Source of the DNA: Kutzneria viridogrisea
GTDB taxonomy: Bacteria > Actinomycetota > Actinomycetes > Mycobacteriales > Pseudonocardiaceae
Assembly (NCBI GenBank): GCA_014138725.1
Contig: JACJID010000002.1
Span: 1,006,001-1,070,000 of the forward strand
Direction: 5' to 3'
DNA length: 64,000 bases
Positions 10,584 through 18,387 of this stretch are shown here, piece by piece. Made by a program: the position numbers and the translations under genes. The notes beneath the pieces are model-generated. The model was not told the DNA's origin. It saw only the letters and a list, made by a program, of their open reading frames with translations, and did no database searches. How positions within the stretch are numbered: the stretch's first letter is position 1; each line of letters starts with the position of its first letter.

Positions 10584-11775
10584 GGGCGCGCCGCCAGGCC
10601 AGTGCCGCACTCGCCGCGACGGCGGCACCGCACAGCCCGGCGACCGCCAGCACCGCGCTGGGCGCGAAGTAGTCGGCGGCCACGCCGACGAGCAGCACGC
10701 CAGCGCCCTGCGCGGTGCGCAACGCGGTCACGGCCAGGCCGAACGCCTGGCCGCGGCCGTGGTCGGGCACCGCCTGCACGAAGGCCGAGCGCGCGGGCAT
10801 GTGGTATGCCGAGGCCAGCCCGGACAGCGCCCACAGCACGGCCGTGACCGGGATGCCGGGCCGCAGCGCGCAGGCCACCAGCGGCAGGCAGGCCGCCACC
10901 GCCAGCGGCCCGAGCAGCCGCAGCCTCGTCCATGGCGGCAGCCTGCTGATCAGCCAGACCCCGACCAGGGTGCCCGCGGGGTTCGCCGCCAGCAGCAGAC
11001 CGGCCTCGGTGGCAGTACCGCCGAGTTCGGTCGCGTAGGGCACGGCCACGCCCTCCACCGAGACGTAGAAGCCCGCGACACACGCCAGCGCGACCAGCGC
11101 GCGCAACCGGCGGTCCGTGACGACCAGCACCGTGCCCGCCACCAGCGAACGCCACCACGAGGGCCCCGATCCGTCCGGCGCGACGGGGGCCGGGCGCGAG
11201 CGCACCCCGAACGCCACCAGCAGGGCGGAGCCGGTGAAGGTCGCCGCGTCCAGCGCCAGCCCGTTGGTCGCGCCCAGCCCGGCGACCAGCGCCCCACCGC
11301 CGCCGAACCCGACCACCTGCGCCAACTGGTCGACCATGTCCGTGGCGCCGGTGCCCAGCACGTAGCGGTCCCCGTCCAGCGCCGCCGCGAGGGTGGCCGC
11401 CCGCGCCGCGTTGAACGGCGAGCCCAGTGCCTGCACCGCGACGAGCAGCACGCACAGCACGGGCAGCGGCAGGCCGGGGATCGCCATCACCGCGACCAGC
11501 CCGGCGCGGCCCAGATCCGACACGATCATGACCGCCCGCCTGGGCCAGCGGTCGGCGATCCCCGACAGCAGCGGGCCGGACACCAGGTCGGGCAGGAAGG
11601 TCAGGGCATAGGTCAGGGCCGTGAGCCCGGCCGAGGAGGTGCGCTCGAACACCAGCACCGACAGGGCGACCCTGGCGAACTGGTCGCCGACCACGGAGAG
11701 CAGCAGGGCGGCGAACACCGCGCGGAACTCGCCGACCGCGAAGACCTCGCGGTAGCCCGCCCGCGTGGGGTCCAC
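10579..11775 (-). CDS. MFS exporter, DHA3-type (paralogue 1)
   Basis: 398-residue major facilitator with about 12 hydrophobic segments. It has the motif-A-like loop GIADRWPRRAVMI after TM2, typical of the DHA3 group that includes macrolide and enterobactin exporters. Residues near the N-terminus (FAVGEFRAVFAALLLSVVGDQFARVALSVL) are nearly the same as in the next gene at 12453-13676, so the two are paralogues. The GTG start at 11775 follows GGAAGG by 9 nt. It is flanked on both sides by plus-strand mini-genes whose peptides end in NNW, which makes peptide export a testable idea. Substrate cannot be read from sequence. Confidence 0.82.
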   Translation of the reverse strand: MDPTRAGYREVFAVGEFRAVFAALLLSVVGDQFARVALSVLVFERTSSAGLTALTYALTFLPDLVSGPLLSGIADRWPRRAVMIVSDLGRAGLVAVMAIPGLPLPVLCVLLVAVQALGSPFNAARAATLAAALDGDRYVLGTGATDMVDQLAQVVGFGGGGALVAGLGATNGLALDAATFTGSALLVAFGVRSRPAPVAPDGSGPSWWRSLVAGTVLVVTDRRLRALVALACVAGFYVSVEGVAVPYATELGGTATEAGLLLAANPAGTLVGVWLISRLPPWTRLRLLGPLAVAACLPLVACALRPGIPVTAVLWALSGLASAYHMPARSAFVQAVPDHGRGQAFGLAVTALRTAQGAGVLLVGVAADYFAPSAVLAVAGLCGAAVAASAALAWRRAR

Positions 11776-11851
11776 TTCGTTGAACCTTCCAGTAGGTAGG
11801 TGGCGTAGCTCTCACCAGAGAGCACTGTCCCACCATGTGAAGGAGAAGGCC

Positions 11852-11878
11852 GTGCGTGCCGACGCGAACAACTGGTGA
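11852..11878 (+). CDS. Octapeptide mini-gene ending in Asn-Asn-Trp
   Basis: A strong AAGGAG site lies 6 nt before GTG 11852, which opens an eight-codon frame reading M-R-A-D-A-N-N-W and stop. An in-frame GTG at 11837 would give 13 residues (MKEKAVRADANNW) but has no ribosome site. The gene is divergent from the MFS exporter starting at 11775. It shares its C-terminal NNW with the four-repeat peptide on the exporter's other flank. Very short genes can arise by chance. The matching C-terminus and good ribosome site are the only support. Confidence 0.45.
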   Translation: MRADANNW

Positions 11879-11910
11879 GCCGGAGAGCGCGGACTCGCGG
11901 ACCCCCAGCC

Positions 11911-12450
11911 GCGAGTCCCGCTCTCCCGACCGCGAACCCCGTCCTGGCGCAGGCGAACCCCGCTCACCCGACCGCGAGTCCCGCTCTGGCGCAGGCGGGT
12001 CCCGCTCACCCGACCGCGAGTCCCGTCCTGGCGCGCGAATCCCGCTCACCCCACCGCGAGTTCCGGCCCGGTGCGGGCGAGTCCCGCTGGCGCAGGCGAG
12101 TCCCGCTTCGCCACAGGCGAATCCCGTCCTGGCGCGGGCGAACCCCGCTCTCCCAACGGCGAGCCCCGGCCTGGCGCGGGCAAGTCCCGCTCTCTCAACC
12201 GCGAGTCCCGGCCTGATGCAGGCGAACCCCGCTTCGCTGCGAGCGAGCCCCAGCCCGGTGCAGGCAAGCCCCGCTCACCGAACGGCGAGCCCCGGCCTGG
12301 CGCGGGCGAACCCCGCTCTCTCAACCGCGAGTCCCGGCCCGGTGCGGGCGAGTCCCGCTCTCCCGACCGCGAATCCCGTCCTGGCGCAGGCGAACCCCGC
12401 CCTGCGTCGCGCGAGCCCCGCTTCGCCGCGGGCGAACCCCAGCCCCGCGG
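11911..12450. repeat. 21-bp-period GCGAGTCCCG array (array A, ~26 units)
   Basis: About 26 head-to-tail degenerate units of 21 bp, each beginning GCGA(G/A)(T/C)CCCG and followed by alternating spacers like TCCTGGCGCAG and CTCTCCCGACC. All units share one orientation. The array fills nearly the whole gap between the two MFS genes and ends 2 bp from the stop of paralogue 2. Because 21 is a multiple of three it is open in several frames, but the same unit occurs in clearly non-coding gaps elsewhere (23305, 40449, 51878). A 21-bp period equals two helical turns, so the motifs lie on one DNA face. Confidence 0.85.
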
Positions 12451-12452
12451 CC

Positions 12453-13676
12453 TCAACCACCCGGTGCGGCCCGGGCCTGGCTCCAGGCCAGACCGGCCGC
12501 CGCGGCCACCATGGACCCGGCCACGCCGGCCGCGGTCAGCACGACGGCGGCGCCGAGGTACTCCGCGAGCAGCCCGGCCACCAGCAGCCCGCAACCCTGT
12601 GCGGTCCGCAACGCCGTCACGGCCAGGCCAAACGCTTGCCCCCGCTCGTGGTCGGGCACGGCCAGCACGAACGCCGAGCGCGCTACCAGGTGGTAGGCCG
12701 AGGCGAAGCCCGAGATCAGCAGCAGACCCGCCGTCACCGGTATGCCCGGCCGGAACGCGCAGGCGGCCAGCGGCAGGCAGGCCGCCACCGCCAACGGGCC
12801 GAGCAGCCGCAGCCGCAGCTCCGCGCCCAACCGGCTCACCACGGCCATGCCCAGCACCGTGCCCGCCGGACCGGCCGCCAGCAGCACACCGATCGCCACC
12901 GGGCCACCGCCGCTGTCCAGCGCGTACGGCACGGCCAGCGCCTCGATCGTCACGTAGAACCCGGCCACGCAGGCCAGCAGCACCAGTGAGCGCAACGTCC
13001 GGTTGGTGAGCACCAGCACCGCCCCGGCCTTCAGCGCGGGCCACCAGGCCGGTACCGGATCGCGCACCGTCGGATAACTCGGCACCGGGCGCTCCCGCAC
13101 GCCGAGTTGTACCAGGATCGCGGAGACCAGGAAGGTCGCCGAGTCGATCTGCAGGCCCTGGCCCGGTCCGATGGCCAGCACCAGCACCCCGCCACCCACG
13201 AAGCCCGCCGCCTGCGCCAACTGGTCGACCATGTCCGCCGCGCCGGTCCCCAGCAGGTACGCCTCACCCCGCAGCACCCTGGCCAGGGTCGCCGCCCGCG
13301 CGGCGTTGAACGGCGCGCCCAGCGCGTTGACCGCCACCAGCAGCACGCACACGACCGCCAGCGGCAGCCCCGGCCAGGCCATCAGCGCCACCAACGCGGC
13401 CCGCGCCAGGTCCGTCACCACCATCACCATGCGCCGGGGCCTGCGGTCCGCGATGCCCGACAGCAGCGGGCCCGCCGCCAGCTCCGGCAGGTAGGTCAGC
13501 GCGTAAGCCAGTGCCGTGAGGCCCGGCGACCCCGTGCGGTCGAACACGAGCAGGGACAGCGCCACCCTGGCCAGCTGGTCGCCGACCACCGACAGCAACT
13601 GGGCCGCGAACAGCGCGCGGAACTCCCCGATCGCGAACACGTCCCGGTAGCGGGCCGCCCGCTGTCCACACACCAT
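12453..13676 (-). CDS. MFS exporter, DHA3-type (paralogue 2)
   Basis: 407-residue major facilitator, clearly paralogous to the protein encoded at 10579-11775. It shares RDVFAIGEFRALFAAQLLSV, the loop GIADRRPRRMVMV, NAARAATLARVL, TGAADMVDQLAQAAGF and DHERGQAFGLAVTALRTAQG. About 12 membrane segments are visible. It begins with ATG 13676 (MVCGQRAARYRDVF). It ends directly against the 21-bp repeat array. The duplicate pair is part of the insertion that separates ftsI from murE. Substrate unknown. Confidence 0.82.
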   Translation of the reverse strand: MVCGQRAARYRDVFAIGEFRALFAAQLLSVVGDQLARVALSLLVFDRTGSPGLTALAYALTYLPELAAGPLLSGIADRRPRRMVMVVTDLARAALVALMAWPGLPLAVVCVLLVAVNALGAPFNAARAATLARVLRGEAYLLGTGAADMVDQLAQAAGFVGGGVLVLAIGPGQGLQIDSATFLVSAILVQLGVRERPVPSYPTVRDPVPAWWPALKAGAVLVLTNRTLRSLVLLACVAGFYVTIEALAVPYALDSGGGPVAIGVLLAAGPAGTVLGMAVVSRLGAELRLRLLGPLAVAACLPLAACAFRPGIPVTAGLLLISGFASAYHLVARSAFVLAVPDHERGQAFGLAVTALRTAQGCGLLVAGLLAEYLGAAVVLTAAGVAGSMVAAAAGLAWSQARAAPGG

Positions 13677-13802
13677 GCGGGACTCCTGAGAGGCATGAGG
13701 TTGTTCCTTGCTACCTCACGCACCGCCGGGATCCGACCGCCGACCGGTCGTTATCACTCGATCAGCCCAAATCCGGCGGGTTCGTCACACCCCACTGACG
13801 CG

Positions 13803-13849
13803 ATGAAAGTGCCGTTCACTGCGCTCAACGCAGTGAACGGCACTTTCAT
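13803..13849. repeat. Dispersed 50-bp hairpin repeat, copy 1
   Basis: Perfect inverted repeat with 21-bp arms (13803-13823 and 13829-13849) and a CTCAA loop. The arm begins ATGAAAGTGCCGTTC and has the variable tip ACTGCG. It lies 15 bp after the ftsI stop on the minus strand. Three more copies occur at 27512, 36754 and 51802 with different but still self-complementary tips. Possible role: transcription terminator or 3'-end stabiliser, although no T-run follows. Confidence 0.85.
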
Positions 13850-13864
13850 GGCATCGCCTCAGGG

Positions 13865-15769
13865 TCAGGGCAGTTGCAGCTTCTGGATGGGGGCGTCGGT
13901 CGCCGACATCGGGATCGAGAAGTGCTGCACCAGGTAGCTGGCCATCTGATGGAACAGCGGGGCGGCGGAACGCGACTCGGCGGGCCCGCTGGTGTACTTC
14001 GGCTTGTCCAGCATGATGCCGACGACCAGCCTCGGGTTGTCGGCGGGCAGCACCCCGGCGAAGGTGATCCAGTACAGCGAGTTGCTGTACGCCCCGGAGT
14101 TCGGGTCGATCTGCTGGGCGGTGCCGGTCTTGCCGGACACCTGGTAACCCGCCAGCGCGCCGGGGTAGCCGGTGCCGTTCTGGTTGATGTCCTCGGGGTC
14201 CTTCTGCATGACGGCGCGCATCATGTCGCGCACGGTCTTCGCGGTCTGCGGGCTGACCACCCGCACCGGGTCGGGCTTGGGCGGGGTCACGACGCTGCCG
14301 TCGGGCCGCCGCTCGGCCTTGACGATCCGGGGCGGCACGCGCAGCCCGTCGTTGGCGATGGCCTGGTACATGCCGGTCATCTGGAGCAGGGTCATCGTCA
14401 GGCCCTGGCCGATGGGCAGGTTGGCGAAGGTGGACCCGGACCACTGGCTGCGCGGGGGCACGACGCCCGCGCTCTCCCCGGGCAGGCCGACCCCGGTCTT
14501 CTGGCCGAGGCCGAACTTGGTGAGCAGGTCCACGAACCGGTCGGGGCCGATCTTCTGCGCCATCTCCAGTGTGCCGATGTTGGAGGACTTGCCGATGATG
14601 CCCGCGAGCGTCATCTGCACGTCCCCGTGCGACCAGGCGTCGGTGACGGTCCGGTCGGCCATCTTGAACTGGGACTTCACGTCGACCACGGTGTCGGGCT
14701 GTGCGATGCCGTACTCCACGGCCCCCGCCGCGGTGACGATCTTGTTCACCGAGCCGGGCTCGAACGGGTTGCTCACCGCCGGGTTGCCCATCGCGCTCAG
14801 CGGCACGTTCTCAGTGTTGTTCGGGTCGAAGCTGTTGGTGACGGCCAGGGCGTAGATCTCGCCGGTGGCCTTGTCCATCACCACCATGCTGCCGTCCTGC
14901 GCCCCGCTGACGTTCTTGTAGTTGTCCAGCATCTGCTGGGCCTGGTACTGCACGTCGGCGTCGATGGTCAGTTGCAGCCCGGAGCCGGGCACCGCGGTCT
15001 CGATGTCCCGGGTCGTACCGGGCAACTCCAGCCCGTCGTTGCCGCTGGCGGTGTCCACCACCCGGCTGCCGTCGGTGCCCTTGAGCTGGTCGTCCCAGGC
15101 GTTCTCCAGCCCGACCAGGCCATGCACCCCCGGCGGCTTCTGGTCGTCACGCCAGTTGGCGAAGCCGATCAGGTTCGATGCCACCGTGCCGTCCGGGTAG
15201 ATCCGCTGCTGGCGGGCCTCCTGGGTGATGGACCGGTAGCGCTTGACGATCTGCGCGGACTTGCTGGGGTCGGCGTTGCGCACCAGGACCTGGTACTTGC
15301 CGGAGGCGCGGATCCTGTTCAGCAGGTCGGTCTCGTTCACCCCCGAGCCGAGCAGCTGCCGGATGTAGGCGGCCATGCGCTGGGTGTACTCGTCGTAGTC
15401 CTTGCCCAGGTCCAGCGCCTGGTAGTCCTTGGGGCTCTTCTTCCAGTCCTCGCGCAGCCAGTCCGGGTTGATCGTCAGCTGCCGGGTCTCCGCGCTGAAG
15501 GCCAGCTGGGTGTTGTTCCGGTCGGTGATCGCTCCGCGCAGGGCCTGCACGTTGATCACCGTCGTGCGCTGCTGCTCGGCCTTCTCCGACCAGGTGGCGG
15601 CCTCCACGCCCTGCACCTGCACCAGCCGGGCGCCCGCGATGACCAGGGCGAGCACCAGCACCACCCGGCTCACCACGATCCGGGTGCTGTGCGTGCCGAC
15701 ACCGGCGGGCGCGCCGCGGCGCGGTCTGCGCACGGCGGGACGGCCGCGGACCACGGGCCGCTTGGCCAT
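13865..15769 (-). CDS. ftsI: FtsI/PbpB, septal class B penicillin-binding protein
   Basis: 634-residue monofunctional transpeptidase that cross-links septal peptidoglycan with FtsW. Order: short Arg-rich cytoplasmic tail, one membrane anchor (residues ~31-50), dimerisation/pedestal domain, then the transpeptidase domain. The catalytic SxxK is SVNK (340-343), SxN is SSN (395-397) and KTG is at 547-549. The ATG overlaps the stop of the preceding ftsL-like gene (TGATG). Normally murE would follow directly; here a hairpin repeat and a 6-kb accessory block intervene. Confidence 0.95.
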   Translation of the reverse strand: MAKRPVVRGRPAVRRPRRGAPAGVGTHSTRIVVSRVVLVLALVIAGARLVQVQGVEAATWSEKAEQQRTTVINVQALRGAITDRNNTQLAFSAETRQLTINPDWLREDWKKSPKDYQALDLGKDYDEYTQRMAAYIRQLLGSGVNETDLLNRIRASGKYQVLVRNADPSKSAQIVKRYRSITQEARQQRIYPDGTVASNLIGFANWRDDQKPPGVHGLVGLENAWDDQLKGTDGSRVVDTASGNDGLELPGTTRDIETAVPGSGLQLTIDADVQYQAQQMLDNYKNVSGAQDGSMVVMDKATGEIYALAVTNSFDPNNTENVPLSAMGNPAVSNPFEPGSVNKIVTAAGAVEYGIAQPDTVVDVKSQFKMADRTVTDAWSHGDVQMTLAGIIGKSSNIGTLEMAQKIGPDRFVDLLTKFGLGQKTGVGLPGESAGVVPPRSQWSGSTFANLPIGQGLTMTLLQMTGMYQAIANDGLRVPPRIVKAERRPDGSVVTPPKPDPVRVVSPQTAKTVRDMMRAVMQKDPEDINQNGTGYPGALAGYQVSGKTGTAQQIDPNSGAYSNSLYWITFAGVLPADNPRLVVGIMLDKPKYTSGPAESRSAAPLFHQMASYLVQHFSIPMSATDAPIQKLQLP

Positions 15770-16356
15770 CAGTGGTCACCACCGGGGGACGGCGGGGCCG
15801 CGGTGGTCGTGGTGGGCGGCGGGGTGGAGCTCGACGGCGGGGGCGGCGGAGTGGTCGCGGGCGCGGCCGAGCCGACCACGCTCACCGAGCCGTCCGGGTT
15901 CTGCCTGATCCGCGCGGGATCGGGCGCGGGCACCATGCCCAGCTGCTTGGCCTTGCTGGACAGCACCTCCGGCGACTCCTGCTTGGCCACCTCGGACCGC
16001 AGCTGCTCCACCTTGCTGGACAGCTCCGTCACCTGGTTCTTGGCTTCCTCCAGCTTGTAGGAGTCGGCCACCGCGGACAGCGACAGGAACAGGGTGACCA
16101 GCACGCCCGCCGCGAGCAGGCCCATCACCATCAGCACGAACGGGGTCTTGGTGCCGAGCTTCGGCAGGCGCACCGGCATCACGCCGAGCAGCCGCTGCTT
16201 GCGGCTGGCCCGGCGTGCGTAGGCGCGCTCGGCGGCGCTGGTGCGCCCGCGCGAGCCACTGCGCTCGGGAACGCGCTCGAGGTTGCGTTCGCCACGCGCG
16301 GGACGCTGCGCGGCGGTGCGGGTGGACGCGGAGCCCGCCCGTGCGGGTGCCGTCAT
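15769..16356 (-). CDS. ftsL: FtsL-like divisome bitopic protein
   Basis: 195-residue protein between rsmH and ftsI, the position of ftsL. A basic N-terminal region (to ~residue 65) is followed by a single membrane segment ([20 protein letters not shown]). Next comes a heptad-rich stretch ([20 protein letters not shown]) expected to form the coiled coil that partners DivIC/FtsB. The last ~60 residues are Pro/Ser/Thr-rich and extracytoplasmic. Sequence conservation in this family is low, so the call rests on topology, coiled coil and gene order. Its ATG overlaps the rsmH stop as ATGA. Confidence 0.85.
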   Translation of the reverse strand: MTAPARAGSASTRTAAQRPARGERNLERVPERSGSRGRTSAAERAYARRASRKQRLLGVMPVRLPKLGTKTPFVLMVMGLLAAGVLVTLFLSLSAVADSYKLEEAKNQVTELSSKVEQLRSEVAKQESPEVLSSKAKQLGMVPAPDPARIRQNPDGSVSVVGSAAPATTPPPPPSSSTPPPTTTTAAPPSPGGDH

Positions 16357-17327
16357 CCGTGCTCCCCGATCCGTTCGGCCGCCCGCAGCCGGACCGATGC
16401 CGACCTCGGGTTCTCGGCGATCTCCTGGTCGCCCGCCTGCTCGGCTCCCCTGGTCACCAGCTTCAGCTCGGGTCCGTGCCCCGGCAGCTCCACCGGCAGG
16501 TCCAGCGGGGTGCGCGAGCCCGCACGGGCCGCGAACGCCTGCTTGACCATCCGGTCCTCCAGCGAGTGGTAGGACTCCACGACGATCCGGCCGCCCAGCG
16601 CGAGCGAGTCCAGCGCCGCGGGCAGCGCCCTGCGCAGCACCTCCAGCTCGCCGTTGACCTCGATGCGCAGGGCCTGGAACGTGCGCTTGGCGGGGTGCCC
16701 ACCGGTGCGCTTGCTGGCCGCGGGCACGGTGTCCTGCAACAGCTGCACCAGACGCGGGCTGGTGGTGAACGGCTCCACCTCGCGGGCCTTGACGATCGCC
16801 TTGGCGATCTTGCCCGCGAACCGCTCCTCCCCGTACTCGCGCAGGATCCTGGCCAGCTCGCCGAACTCGTAGCCGTTGAGCACGTCGGCGGCGGTCTTGC
16901 CGGTGGTCGGGTTCATCCGCATGTCCAGCGGGGCGTCCTGGGAGTAGGCGAAGCCGCGTTCGGCCACGTCCAGTTGCAGCGAGGACACGCCCAGGTCGAA
17001 CAGGACCCCGTCCAGCGCGGGCACGCCCTGCTGAACCAACACGTCCGGGAGTTCGTCGTACACGGCGTGCGCGTAGCTCACCCGGTCGCCGAACTCGGCC
17101 AACCGGCGTCCGGCCATGGCCAACGCCTCGGGGTCGCGGTCCACGCCGATCAGCCGCAGCTTCGGGTACGCGGAGAGCAGGGCGTGCGAGTGGCCGCCGA
17201 GGCCGAGGGTGGCGTCGAGCAGCACGGCGGGGCGGTTGCCCAGCGCGGGCTCGAACAGCTCGACGATGCGGTCCAGCAGCACCGGCACATGCCGGGCACG
17301 AGGCTGGTCCCCGGGTGGAGAACCCAT
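16353..17327 (-). CDS. rsmH: RsmH (MraW), 16S rRNA m4C1402 methyltransferase
   Basis: 324-residue SAM-dependent methyltransferase that N4-methylates C1402 of 16S rRNA. Visible signatures are [12 protein letters not shown] at the N-terminus, the SAM loop [43 protein letters not shown] and [12 protein letters not shown] prefer ATG 17327, placed about 9 nt after AAAGGGGG; a TTG nine bases earlier has no usable spacing. It is followed by overlapping ftsL and ftsI, and preceded by mraZ with a 200-bp gap. Confidence 0.95.
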   Translation of the reverse strand: MGSPPGDQPRARHVPVLLDRIVELFEPALGNRPAVLLDATLGLGGHSHALLSAYPKLRLIGVDRDPEALAMAGRRLAEFGDRVSYAHAVYDELPDVLVQQGVPALDGVLFDLGVSSLQLDVAERGFAYSQDAPLDMRMNPTTGKTAADVLNGYEFGELARILREYGEERFAGKIAKAIVKAREVEPFTTSPRLVQLLQDTVPAASKRTGGHPAKRTFQALRIEVNGELEVLRRALPAALDSLALGGRIVVESYHSLEDRMVKQAFAARAGSRTPLDLPVELPGHGPELKLVTRGAEQAGDQEIAENPRSASVRLRAAERIGEHG

Positions 17328-17527
17328 GGTGGCCAACCCCCTTTCACGCTTGCTGGCCGCGCACTCCCCTCTGTCGTGGTGATCGTTCCCTGTCGGGTGC
17401 GGTCAGGTCCCCGCCCGCCCGTCGGACCTGGCGCCGGGGAAGGTGCGCCAGGGCCGATAGCCGAGCGGACCGAGGCCAAACAGCACCCGGGTCGGTCGTG
17501 ATCGGTGTGGTCACGAGCACGGGCTGG

Positions 17528-17959
17528 TCAGAACAGCCCCGGCAGCACCTCCTCGCGAGCCTGTGCGTAGTCCTCCTCGTGGTCGTCCAGGTAGCGCTGC
17601 CACGACTGCGCGTCCCAGATCTCCAGACGGGTGATCGCACCGATCACCACGCAGTCCTTGGACAGCCCCGCGTAGCGGCGCAGTTCGGGGACGATGGTCA
17701 CCCGGCCCTGGCCGTCGGGGCGTTGCTCATCGGTGCCCGCGAACAGGTAGCGCTGGTAGGCGCGGACGGCCTCGTTGGTCAGCGGTGCCTCCGCGACCTT
17801 GCGTGCCATCTGCTCGAACTCAGCCCGTGGGAAGACGTAGAGGCAGTGGTCCTGGCCCTTGGTGACCATGAGACCCCCTGCGAGCGCGTCCCGATACTTC
17901 GCCGGCAGCGTGAGCCGACCCTTGTCGTCCAGCTTGGGGGTGTGCGTACCCAGGAACAC
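17528..17959 (-). CDS. mraZ: MraZ, transcriptional regulator of the dcw cluster
   Basis: 143-residue protein with two tandem SpoVT/AbrB-like MraZ half-domains. The first contains [20 protein letters not shown] and the second [18 protein letters not shown], each with the conserved D-x-x-GR signature. MraZ binds direct GTGGG repeats at its own promoter. I chose GTG 17959 because the protein then starts exactly at the conserved FLGTH and GGAGGT lies 8 nt before it; a frame to 18157 has no MraZ homology. First gene of the dcw cluster, with its own operator at 18029-18053. Confidence 0.93.
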   Translation of the reverse strand: MFLGTHTPKLDDKGRLTLPAKYRDALAGGLMVTKGQDHCLYVFPRAEFEQMARKVAEAPLTNEAVRAYQRYLFAGTDEQRPDGQGRVTIVPELRRYAGLSKDCVVIGAITRLEIWDAQSWQRYLDDHEEDYAQAREEVLPGLF

Positions 17960-18028
17960 GTACGCCCACCTCCAACCCGAACCAGATCCCCGGGCAGGGA
18001 CCGGACCGGCGGTGGAGCCCCCGTTCGC

Positions 18029-18069
18029 CCCACCGGCCGCCACACTACCCCACTTTCTGCCACAGTCAA
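18029..18069 (-). promoter_or_regulatory. mraZ promoter with three MraZ boxes
   Basis: On the minus strand a -35 TTGACT (18069-18064) and a -10 TAGTGT (18047-18042) are 16 bp apart. Three boxes GTGGG, GTGGC and GTGGG start at 18053, 18043 and 18033, an exact 10-bp period that overlaps the -10. Known MraZ operators are GTGGG direct repeats separated by 5 nt, so this fits autorepression of the dcw cluster. The box region is about 75 bp upstream of the mraZ start. Confidence 0.75.
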
Positions 18070-18124
18070 CGGCGACAGGCCCGTCGCCGCGCCGAATATT
18101 TGCCGATTTCCGCAGGTAGACGCG

Positions 18125-18256
18125 GTGGGGGTGAAGTGGGGGGCGTGCGGAGCCCACCCACTGGGGTCAGCTCGTGCTACCCCGCCGGGCGACCCCGGGA
18201 TGGCCCCCTGGGCGCCGGGAGCAGGCCGGGGTGGGGCAAGGTGGGGAACCGGTGGG
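18125..18256 (+). promoter_or_regulatory. Second group of GTGGG direct repeats upstream of the MoxR operon
   Basis: On the plus strand GTGGG occurs at 18125, 18136, 18231, 18241 and 18252, with 10-11 bp steps inside each group. The last three resemble an MraZ operator pointing at the divergent MoxR gene. In G-rich DNA chance matches are common. The rest of the 428-bp gap (17960-18387) shows no gene; a TTGACA at 18320 has no convincing -10. Confidence 0.3.
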
Positions 18257-18387
18257 CAACGCAGGGCGGACCCGCGCGTCCGCCGATTGCACCGAACTCC
18301 TGGGCCGGTTCGCCCGGGTTTGACACACTGCTTGGAACGCTGATGCCACGCGGCCGAAGAGGGCCGAGTCGGCTTTTGGAGGGCGAG

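Noticed and set aside
10464-11878. Complete microcin C-like operon
   Set aside because: Only the mini-peptide plus MFS exporter layout is similar. No MccB-like adenylyltransferase or other modifying enzyme is nearby and the peptides end in Trp, not Asn.
11911-12450. CRISPR array
   Set aside because: Units are head-to-tail 21-bp repeats without unique 30-40 bp spacers, the repeat is degenerate, and no cas gene is present.
11856-13009. Long plus-strand frames across the 21-bp array that read as a repeat protein (RESRPGAGEPRSPD-like)
   Set aside because: The 21-bp period is a multiple of three, so several frames stay open. The same DNA unit occurs in both orientations in non-coding gaps, and the frames also run antisense through the second MFS gene.
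17328-17527. A gene in the gap between mraZ and rsmH
   Set aside because: No frame with a ribosome site and plausible codon use was seen. The gap holds only a short CTGGCGC/GCGCCAG stem and the rsmH leader.
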